A stretch of DNA of 64,000 nucleotides from Calycina herbarum. Lineage: Eukaryota; Ascomycota; Leotiomycetes; Helotiales; Pezizellaceae. A program made the translations under genes and the position numbers. Below, piece by piece: positions 11,082-20,465 of the stretch. Below the pieces are notes generated by a model, which saw nothing but the letters and a program-made list of their open reading frames with translations, ran no database searches and was not told where the DNA came from. The stretch lies in the NCBI GenBank assembly GCA_001414485.1, contig LLEY01000002.1, forward strand, positions 806,001 to 870,000, given 5' to 3'. Each line of letters begins with the position of its first letter. Position 1 is the stretch's first letter.

Positions 11082-14000
11082 TCAAGCAACCCTCAAAACA
11101 ACCCCCCACCCCAGAGCCCCCGCCTCCCTCACAGCACAACCAACACACCCCCGTCCCCTCCGACTAACAAGTGCATTCCATCCCCTCTCCGCACACAACG
11201 CTCGTCCCATCATCTCGAGATCGCTCCCAAAATCATGTTTATGACCAGTGTTTGGGGAAAGCAACGGACGGGCCGGGAAAGTATCATATATAGAATCCGT
11301 GCAGTCTATAATTAGGACTTTAGGTATGGAGCTGGAGGTTGTATGTGCACTGGATCGCGTTGGGTCGGGGGAGAGTGGTGGTGAGAGGAGTTCGGAGAAA
11401 TCTGTGCTGGAGGACTTGAAGACCAAATCGAGGATGGGGGTGCGTGTGAATGTGAAGCCTTTGTGTAGAGGATGGCCAGCTGAAGGATTTGTTAGTCACT
11501 GCAAAGTTTCAAGTCCGTGGGAACGAAGCTAGCGTAGAGCCACAATCCTAAACTTACTAGAAATGGTAGGTGCTTGCCCCGACTTCAGCTCAGGATCCTG
11601 AAGAGAAGGACTCGTCGGCGTACGAATGATGTCCATAAAAGGCGAAGGAACACAAGGATGTGCAGTAACAAAATTCACATCATGAGAGAGCGCAAGATTA
11701 ACCTCCTTCTTTCCATCACCCTCAATCCCCAAGGCAAATCTCATCATAGCAGAATATGTCTTTATCCCAGGAACATGGATTTCGGCAGTCTCAGTCTCAG
11801 TCCCTGGCGTCTCGGCAATGGAGTTTGCTTCTGAATCGACGGCAGAAAATAAGTCGAGCGATTCGAAAACTACAGAAAGGGGCTTCTGCGTCGATTCATC
11901 AGAAGGAATAACAAAATCCCCAGGTAGAACTGATGAGGAATCAGCTCCACCTAGTACACTACCCCGAGCCTCGATGAGTGATTTGTTCCAGAGTCTTCGT
12001 TTCTCCATTTTTCGTAATTCTACGCATCGCTTAGTACTTGCAAGAAACGAGGAGAAGGAAAAAGGTTGTGACCCCGAGAGACTAAACTTACCATCATGCA
12101 GAGAAGACTCAACATCGATATCTACCCATGCCTCGCTTGTCCCTAGAGGGATCACATCCGATGAAATCCAACCCATGCACTCTTTCGCTCCTTTTCTGGC
12201 CGCTAGCACCCTCCCAACTATACAACCTGTACTCCAAAAGCTTCGACCTGAATATACAAAGCCACCAAATAAATTCGCCTCGTCGCCCAATTTCGAGACA
12301 GCAGCTTCATCGTTTTCCAGTAGGGTAGCTATCAAAAAATGGCTCAGTCCTTCGCCTGGTAATACCAGACCATTTATGTATGAGCTTGAAAGCCAACCAG
12401 CTGGTTGTAGCATTGCTGACCTGTTCTTTTGTACAGATGGACTCAGGTTTCGAGTTGGTCGTCGACTGGAAAAATAGCCGGTAGAATTTTGACTTGAGAT
12501 TGATAGTGGAGTTGCAGCAAAAGGTGTGCTCGGCGTATTGCTTGATAGCTTGATCCCATTCGTTGCAACCTTTGCACTTAAACTATCCAGATTTGGCCAG
12601 CCAATGTTTCCGGCGAAATGAAGAAGACCATCTAGTTGTTGGGTTTTGTTTATGCCTTCGAAAATCAGATGCTCAACACTTTCAACTATTTTGGGGGTTT
12701 CTTCGGTCGTGCCAGTTAGACTGGCTAGCCATCCGGGCGCGGATTTCTTGTCCGCTGTAGCTTCAAGATCTGGTTTCTCAATTCGGATGTTCTCAAGCCA
12801 GCGTCTAGCCAAAATCATTGACCACTTCACGCTCGTAGTGGCACTCTTATCGAATCGGCGGAGCTCTGTAGGGTTCAATTCTTCAATGCCTTGATCGATG
12901 TTCTGCGATACTGCATCCAGTCGAAGTAAGAGTTCGCTCGATAGTAGAATTTGCAGCAAGAGCCAGTATTTTTGAGTTCCAGGTTCGTGTAAGATTTCGT
13001 TAACTGAAGTCTCGTCGCCGAGTTCGCTGTCCAAGGACAAACCCCATAGAATCTGACCTAGACGCATCCTCCACTCAACGATACTAAAATCAAACCAGAC
13101 TAACGGTTCTGCCAAAACATCAATCAGAGCTTCGATTTGAACTTGTAAGCTATACGGATCCTGTGAGTCAGTCACCCTCGAAGGTGGATACAATATCTGC
13201 GTAAAAAGCTCGGTATAAAGCTCAACAGTTGGTCGATGGTGGTTCATGGAATCCGCGTGATAATTGGTACTCACTTCGGAAAGTCGTTCAATGAGCGTAG
13301 AGTCTGTTAATGGTCGTAGCCCAATTTTCTCATCGAGGAACCTCCTCCGACGATCCGATACTAATTCTGGGTCGCGATCTGGGCCTTCGGCGGGAGTATT
13401 CAGACAATCGGCCACCCCCAACTCCAATGCAGCTCCAAACCCAATTGTTCCTCTTTCAATGCCCTGCATACTAAGCATATTGGGTCGTTCATGGCACCGA
13501 GGTTCAAAGTGTGCTCGGTGTTTCCTAGGTTTCGATTCTCTTTTTGCTTGGACTGTAATATGGGGCAAAGCAGTAACACATCCCCAAGCCTCATCCCGTA
13601 TCCGAGCATGGTCAGAAAGATCCCTTATTTCCACTTCTGTATTCCAAGGAAAGGCCGTCGAAGGGTGCGGTGCACCAGTATGATGGCCTTCGGAGCGAGC
13701 AAAGAACTGAGGGGCTCCAGAAAACAGTTTGTGTAGATCCGGCGTGGCAATTGGAGATATTATCCTGGCCAGCTTCGTAGCAGGCTTTGGAGAAGGAGGG
13801 GCTTCTGTAGCAGGAGAACTAGGTTGTGGAGGAGGGGGAGGTGGTAAAGGTTTATTCGTGTCCGACATAGGTGAGAGGGGTTGTTCGGGAGATTGGGGAG
13901 ACTGCAACCGAAGTGGTTGAGGTTTCTTCTGGATAGTTGGGTCAGTTATTCAATTCGGAAACAATGAGACATTACGGGAGATGGCATATGAAATCGGACG

Positions 14001-14225
14001 TACCATGGAACTGTTGCGCCAACGACTAGGTCTAGACTCGCCCGATTCCGCGGGTTTCTTGATCAGAGCCCGGAAGAATTCTCTAGTTGACTTCCTCCTT
14101 TGCGCCTTCTCCGTGGCTGTAGGTTCATGGTCTTCCGAACCGCTGGGATCTCGAGAAGCTTGACCGTCCACCCCAAGCTGCTGGCTTCCTCTTTTCGAGG
14201 ATTTGCGAAAAGAAAACGAAGGCAT
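11082..14225 (-). CDS. Conserved fungal protein of unknown function, Pro-rich N-terminus
   Basis: Exons are 14225..14004, 13928..11558 (probably interrupted by a stop-free 72 bp intron at 12091..12020) and 11479..11082. The product is about 996 residues, or 972 if the inner intron is removed. The first exon (MPSFSFRKSSKRG) and the second join in phase 0 at gtacgt/ccag. The last intron (gtaagt at 11557, cag at 11482-11480) avoids the TAG at 11529-11531. The N-terminal 150 residues are low complexity with a PPPPPP run, then a block KLARIISPIATPDLHKLFSG typical of a conserved ascomycete family. The middle is helical (LLLQILLSSELLLRLDAVSQ). The C-terminus carries VLIIDCTDSIYDTFPARPLL. I cannot name the family. 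The inner intron is favoured because its donor is gtaagt, it has tactaag before gcgtag, and removal gives a continuous DELRKMEKRRLW. Confidence 0.75.
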
Positions 14226-15630
14226 CGAGTACGGGAGATATTTCCAGGCAAGAGAGTAAAGACGTGGCTAGCTAAGAGATATGGCGTGATGTATTTGGAG
14301 GGATATGAACTTAAGGAGCCATTGTAAGTGTAAGTAGGAAAGAAAACAAGAAACCCCGCCTGGTTTGGGTGTCGACAAGAGCTGAGGTTCAAGACAACAA
14401 CGGGTATGCTGCAGTAGTAGCTTTAGTTATGCAGTAGCCTTGGTTGTTGGGTGTTGGGTGTTGGGTCAAGAACGGGTATGGGTCAGCTTAAAACGAGACG
14501 ACGAGTAAGGGAGGACCTAAGGAGGCGGCTCGATGGCTTCCAGGTTATTTGTAGCGCAGCGCTGGCTTAAATAAATTCCGGATTTGAGGATCCGTTCTGT
14601 GGTGGCCATCGAGCTGCTCGCAGTGGTCCTTCTTCCCTCTTCCTTGCTAAATGCGGTGAAGGGGGCTGGTAGGTTAGATAACGGTGTCAAGTGTCAAGTG
14701 TACGTACTGTTCCGGGCTTGATCACTTGAACGAATCCCACTGAGCAGCTACTGTTCTTCTGGGAGCTACAACATGCTGAAATATCTTGGATGCGTGTCCC
14801 GCTGCTGTCCCGCTGTTGTCCAGCTTCAAGGTGCAGATTCAGCTGCAGGTTTCATGCGAGTTGACGAGTTGACGTCGGCTCGCCCTGCTGTTATCAGGCT
14901 ATCGCGGCCGGATCATCCCTTTTGGACCTTCTCCCCGGCAATCTGGTGGAGAAAAGCATCCACGGAGACTCGACGCTTGAAATTCCTTCAGCAAACAAAA
15001 GTTGGACTGGGAGAGTGATCAAAACCGTCATGCAAAGGAGGTTTCATGAAATCGCGGCCCCTTTTTCCGGTCAACTTCGCCATGCGTGTACCATTTAAAC
15101 AACACGATTGCCTCGATAGGATTTGGTCTGTAACACACCCTCAAGCTATTCCAATACTGTACAGCCCGCGTCGAATTACCTTGATTTGCTTTCAAGCTTC
15201 CATCCTTGTAGAGCTCTGAGCCGCCTTGTGAGCTGGAGAGGGGTAACCTATCGGAAGACCATGTTGAAATCATGACGGGGGAGGCTGTTCCAACTTTATT
15301 TCGTCAATCAGCCTCGCTGAACGTGGAGAAAGAGCGGTGGGGGTTTTGATACATTCACCAATTGCTGAGGTCGGGGAATGCCCTGAGCTACAGCCTCTTG
15401 GAGAGACCAAGTACTAAGCGTATACAAGAGAGACTTTTACACGTTCTGACTGTCGGATTTTCGTAAACTTATCAAGGTCTTGTCTGGTCATAGGTGCAGT
15501 TAGATCTGGGAATAGCCTCAAGGAGGAGTAACAACAGATATGTGCGTAGAGTTGTCCGCCGTATATTCAAATTCTGTGGAGATGTTAAATAGCACAAAGC
15601 TAAAAACCAAAACTGGTAAATTTCAGCGAT
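14226..15630. other. Intergenic region, no supported gene
   Basis: Several short frames exist on both strands but none shows a domain, a credible start or splice joins. A (gggtgtt)3-like run lies at 14447-14466. Confidence 0.4.
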
Positions 15631-15910
15631 GTGCAACAAAGCTGGGTAGCAGAACACTCTAGATTTGGAATATACATCATCCGCAAGCTTGCGACGTGCA
15701 ACAATGAAATGTTTGGTTCTAGACGGCATAATTGCAACAATAAAGCTGGGAAGAGCGTCACACTGACCATTCTATGCGCAACAATTCCTTTTCCAGCAGA
15801 TTCTTTCCCCCCTGGCGAACTGCAGTGAGCTTGTTAGTTTGGTTTGCCATGTGCAACAAAAGAAACTTAAAATCTCGTCATCTGTCTGATTTACCATGTG
15901 CAACAAATAG
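15631..15910. repeat. Cluster of six GTGCAACAA-like motifs
   Basis: The octamer TGCAACAA or a one-base variant occurs at about 15632, 15697, 15733, 15777, 15852 and 15899, always on the plus strand, with spacings of 36-75 bp. The last two share the longer context ccatgtgcaacaaa. The flanks are otherwise unrelated, apart from aagctggg after the first and third. It may be a degenerate minisatellite or a set of binding sites. Confidence 0.55.
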
Positions 15911-15984
15911 TCTGGCTAGTCTGGATAGTGCTCCGTGCGTATGGATTGTTAAGGAGGTTTAGCTGAACTTGAGCATGCTTGTTA

Positions 15985-16690
15985 GTGTAGTGTATAATAA
16001 AAAAAGCTCCCGAAGTAGACTCGACAAGTTAACCCAGTCCTTAATAATAAAAGTATAATATATAATAAAACTCGACTTTATAGAATTTTAAATAAATAGA
16101 CTTTTAAATTTCTCTAAGTATAGCTCTTTTTAATTTCTCTTTTTCTCTAATCTTAACTTCTCTAAAATATCGCTATTTCTCTTCTTATTAAAATATTAAA
16201 AATTCCTTCTTTTATTTTACTAAACTACTCTTCGCTCTTTATTAAGAGTAAGTCTTATAAGTTTAATTATTAGATTAGATTATTTAAGAATATTAAAATA
16301 ATAAAGTTAATTAAATAAAATTATATAGAACGTTTTTTCTATTCTCTTTATAACTTAGAAGAAATCTCTATAGTTAAAGTATAAAGTATAGTAAAACCTG
16401 ACTTTAAATAAAGAGAGTAAGTCTAGTAAGTTTATTTATTAAAGTAGATTATTTAAAAATAATAGAATAATTAAAAGCTTTAAATAATAATATATAGTAA
16501 AAATCTATTATAAATGAAAATCATAAGTCGAGTAAGTTTAGCTAATAAATTAGATTACTTAAGAATATTAGAGTAACTAACTTAATTAGATAAAGTTATC
16601 CAACTTTTAGAAATATTTATACTAGATAGATAATTAGTATATCTAAACAATGTTTATTTAACATAGTTACTCTAAATATGCTTGAATAAT
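15985..16690. repeat. A+T-rich block with decayed tandem units, RIP-like
   Basis: The composition drops abruptly to very low G+C. Three related units of roughly 80-110 bp start near 16245, 16415 and 16530. They share agtaagtYt..taagtttaNttatta..tagattatttaa and a later ata(g)aNtaa run. CpA and TpG are scarce, as expected after RIP. No coding remnant could be read. Confidence 0.6.
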
Positions 16691-16923
16691 TGAATCCAAT
16701 AGCGGAACTTACTAGACTTATTATTTCATATTCAGTTGTAGTAATATACATAGTCAAATTTGCAAACTCACCACTTAATCGAGGCACGCGAATTTCAATA
16801 TCAAGTGGAATCGTGCTTGCATTTCAAGGTATCTATGTACCAGTATTCCCAGTCCCAACGCCAGATATGCTGGGGTATCATTCAGTAAAAGAGGAAAAGA
16901 ACGCCGATTTGGAAGGAAAAACG

Positions 16924-17402
16924 TTAGGCTGGAGGAGTATCATGTACAACTACGAAAATGTACTTTGCATCTGGAACGATGACAAGCTCGTGTTTCTTGG
17001 TCCGTAGTCGAAGAAGTTTGACATCATCCTGCCATCTGTTAGCATGTATTCTGCAATTGAAAGAGTCCAGCTTGAGATATTGGGTCCTTACCTCCGTATC
17101 AAGATCCTGAACCAGTCCTCCAGATGTGTGTACAAACTTCGAGATCATAGCCGCAAATTCCTCCACCCCATCCTCAGAACTTCCATCGCGCGGGGCATCA
17201 ACTGGTCGGAAAGAAACGAAGGAGCCGCTGGTTTGCAGTATAGTATTCAATGTCCGGTCCAACACCATTGTCGCCTTCACATTTGGTTTTCCAGACAGAC
17301 GCGCCATCGTCTCAGATACCGTACTCGGGGTGGCAGCCTGGATCTCGAGTTAGCGACGTCCTCTGATGCTATATCTGTCCAACCTACGCCTATGGAAGCC
17401 AT
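16924..17402 (-). CDS. Roadblock/LC7-type dynein light chain
   Basis: Exons 17402..17388 (MASIG), 17337..17092 and 17028..16924 give 121 residues. Introns are 50 and 63 bp, with gtaggt/ccag and gtaagg/gcag sites. The C-terminal block LLRLRTKKHELVIVPDAKYI followed by FVVVHDTPPA is the hallmark of fungal roadblock/LC7 proteins, which form dimers on the dynein intermediate chain and work in retrograde microtubule transport. The N-terminal helix region reads ETMARLSGKPNVKATMVLDR. A Ser/Asp-rich loop (RDGSSEDG) sits in the middle, as in other ascomycete members. The gene begins only 23 bp after the stop codon of the upstream gene on the same strand. Confidence 0.88.
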
Positions 17403-17425
17403 TGTGAAGTATGCCAATTACTCTC

Positions 17426-17939
17426 CTAAACTATGGGCCACGCTCGAGGTCCTCCAAAGGTTGGCGGAGCGCGCGACTCGAAATCGTTCTGCAAGCCTCT
17501 CTCAAGGTCCCGTGGGCTGTTGTCGCGATCGGAATCGGAATATGTGAACTCGCTTCCGCACGAATAGTTGGAGGGTGCAAAGTAGGCGGTAGAAGAGTGA
17601 CCGGAGGATTGGATCGATGTGGATGGGGATGGCGCGGTGTTCGTGTACGCGGTTTGGCGCGGGGTCGATGGGAGCGCAGAAAGCTCAATAGGATCGTTGA
17701 GAGGGCGATTGCCAGCTGGTCTGGAGTATTGGAGTTGGAGAGCAGCGTGGGTGGCCTTCGTCTTCTCTTCCTCCTTCTCCTTCTTGTACTCTCTCCAGCA
17801 GGTGAAGAGGATGCTGATGGGGCCCAAGGTCCAGAGGCCCTGCATTCCCAAAAGAGTTAGCAAGCAACCAACGGAAGCCGGCTAATCACCGGGCCGGACT
17901 CACAAGTGCAATCAAATTTATCATCAGACTGAGATCCAT
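17426..17939 (-). CDS. Small single-pass membrane protein, 149 residues, unknown
   Basis: Exons 17939..17904 and 17839..17426 (gtgagt/gcag, phase 0). The N-terminus is hydrophobic (MDLSLMINLIALGLWTLGPI, continuing SILFTCW) and is followed by a basic/acidic helix REYKKEKEEEKTK. It then becomes a Ser/Thr/Pro-rich tail, so it looks like a signal-anchor protein with a cytosolic low-complexity tail. Family not recognised. Its start codon lies 49 bp from the IPI1 start on the other strand, and its stop is 23 bp before the dynein light chain start, so it is squeezed between two conserved genes. The intron junction makes the hydrophobic segment continuous, which supports coding. Confidence 0.65.
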
Positions 17940-17988
17940 GGTGTAGTTCTGGGTGCAGCTCTTTTTGGTAGTACGACAACAATTCACG

Positions 17989-19203
17989 ATGGGGTCAAGT
18001 ACGCGGAAGAAGAAGGAGAAAAAGAAGGACTTTCAGGTTTGCTCACGGCTTTTAGGTAAAAGCGGCATGCATGCGCTAACAAACAATCTCTAGAAAACCA
18101 AGCTCAAGGTTGGCAAGGCAAAGCAGAAAGCAGACAACTTCACAGATACAAGTTTCAAGAGCAAATGTGAGTAGACTGGATAGTCAAGACTTCATATTAT
18201 AATCTACAGCGTTCTCCTGGTCTTATGAAGCCATCTGTCGCATATCCTGTCTTCTGCAAGCCAATTTTTATATCAACCAACGCTAACACATTCTCCAGCA
18301 ATTACCGTCAATCAACAGTCTCTTACAACTACCGCGCCGTCATCATTCTCTCAATTCTCTCACTATGTTTCCCTGGCATCTTCGTCCAAATCAGACACCC
18401 AGAGAAAGGATGCACTGTCCTACCTCACCACCCAGCTATTGTCCCAGCCTGTCAACACCTCAATGCCATTGCCAACAGCCATTCTTCTCCCCAAGCTGAT
18501 TCCTCTGATTCTGGATGGTTCCCCGGCCGTCAGGTCCCAGCTTCTGAAATTCCTCCGACTTTTACCTCCCGCTGAAGTTGGAGATCGCGCCGAACAGGCA
18601 TTGCTCTACACCAGAGCTGGAATGACGCATCTTGCCGCACCCATTCGAGTTGACGCTCTTACTCTTCTGGAATGGCTCTTGGAAGTGGCCAAAGAAGACA
18701 TTGTGACGTGCCCGGGAGGGTGGGTCAAGACCCTCAAAAGTTTCATGTCGATGATGGGATGGGCGTCAAGCAGCGGATCTACAAAATGGACATCTGCGAG
18801 TAGAGCATCATTTGGTAAAGCCGGAAAAGCATTTCCAAGACAGCTCATTATGCTTGCAAAGTTTCTACGAGCTGGATTGGTGGAGGAAAAGACCGAGTCC
18901 CCCACGAACTCAAGCAATAGCATGTTTCCACTATGCAATGTGGAAGTGCACATGATTCCGGCCAGGTCAAACGCGTTCGCACATCTGAATCTATTTGGTT
19001 CTTCGAGGGATGAGGAGGGAGAGATGTACATTGATAGGGAAGATCGCCAGAGAGTTTTTGCAACTAGGTTTCAACCGGCAGTGATGGAAGGTCTGGAAAA
19101 CGTCAAAAAAGAAGCTGGAGAGGCTGGTAGAGCAGCTGCAGTTTTAAGTAAAGCTCTTCGGGAAGGAATGGTGGACTACAGTGGAATTGATGATACCCAA
19201 TAA
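17989..19203 (+). CDS. IPI1: Pre-rRNA-processing protein IPI1
   Basis: Exons 17989..18036 (MGSSTRKKKEKKKDFQ), 18094..18166 and 18299..19203 give 341 residues. Exon 2 has the conserved KTKLKVGKAKQKADNFTDTS block. The second intron contains a decoy acceptor (ctacag near 18210); the acceptor at 18297-18298 was chosen because it gives KSITVNQQSL, as expected for this family. The body is HEAT-like: LPTAILLPKLIPLILDG, SQLLKFLRLLPP and VDALTLLEWLLEVA. IPI1 (TEX10 in animals) forms the Rix1 complex with IPI3 and RIX1 and works in ITS2 processing and late 60S assembly in the nucleus. The highly basic N-terminus is probably a nuclear targeting signal. Confidence 0.9.
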
Positions 19204-20465
19204 ATGGTTTTGGTGATGGAGTTTGAGGATGGGCGTTATGGTTGACCTGGTGGATTACTGGTCAGGAAAAAGGGTGTCAATTGTAACAGAAACGAAATAA
19301 AATGAGTTAAAAGTAGATATTTCCTAGCTTTCAAACTTCGTGATTATGGTTCGGGGAGAGTCAATTTGTGGAAAAGTTTGTAACAATTTTACTAGTAACA
19401 TTTCTCAAACTTTAATAGTCACACAGATTCTTTGGAGAAGTTACTTTTTGGAAGATAGTTCAACTAATATTATACCTATAGAACCGAGATAGAAGAATCA
19501 TCTATTGAACCCATCTCACGATAAAGTCTGGATCACATTGCCCCACCTGCCTAATATGGCTAGCACGTGGTCAAGTCCGCCGCTTCAACCCCTCCACTCA
19601 TCATCCTCAACTCAAAAGTCCATCAAAATCTGAGTCGACACCTCACTCACTATTAATTCTCCCCTTACCACATCATAACCTTCCTTTCTTTCTTCTTTGA
19701 ATCAGACCTTTCAATCCCGATTATCCGAAGACTCTCGAGACTCGAATCTATTCCTGCGGCAGTTCCAGGCAAGTACCAAAACTTTCTTCGTCATGTCTCG
19801 GCGTATCTACTTTTATACCCTGGTCGCGTTACCTGTCTCTTCCCACCACCTTCACTGAAGGCAACTCCAGCTAGGAAAACTTGGAATATGGCTGTATATA
19901 CTTGTCTTCGGTTTGATGATAAATTTATTTACTCAATAGTTGCTTTTCGATCTTTTTGATGGGAAATATCTTACCTCAGCACGTCCTCGGCTTTGACAGC
20001 TTACTCCTTGCTTTTTGGCTGGTGATGTTAGCTGAGTCTGGTCGTAATGGGTCACGTTCATTATTGTTTCCCCAGTTTCCTTCATTGCATTATCAGAGGG
20101 GGCCAAAGTATTTCTGTAGTATGCATAGGCTACTAGATTATTTCATGCGAAATGAAAGATTGATGCTCACACGGGCTCTTTCTTGCATTGCCATACAATA
20201 CGCTGTGTTGAGGCTTGCAACTTCCATAGAGTCTCCCTCTTCTGTGAGGCAATCTTTCACTTATATTTGTCTGCGTCAATTACTTAGCTGTAGTTGTTCT
20301 ATGTTTCACCACAACCCGCGGCTCCAAGGTTGGAAGTTCAAGCCAGCTTATTGCTATATTTTCTTGATATAATCTGTCAAAACCTTTTGAATAACTCGTT
20401 TTGAAGCCCTCACTGACTTTGAATTTAGGTATTCTTGCCTGCCACCACTCCCTTCATGCAAGAAG
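19204..20465. other. Long intergenic region or 5' leader ahead of the DUF262 gene
   Basis: No gene is supported. The sequence from 19600 (C/T-rich) looks like a promoter. An acceptor-like gaatttag at 20421-20428 just before the ATG suggests a 5'-UTR intron. The frame at 19956-20372 has no protein-like features. Confidence 0.4.

Noticed and set aside
11818..12477. 219-codon plus-strand frame
   Set aside because: A shadow of the minus-strand conserved gene, which has clear exon joins and better composition.
15631..15910. CRISPR-like array
   Set aside because: Repeats are only 8-9 bases, spacing is irregular and the host is a eukaryote.
18206..18575. Alternative IPI1 exon from the ctacag acceptor near 18210
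   Set aside because: It runs into a stop and loses the SITVNQQSL block obtained with the acceptor at 18297-18298.
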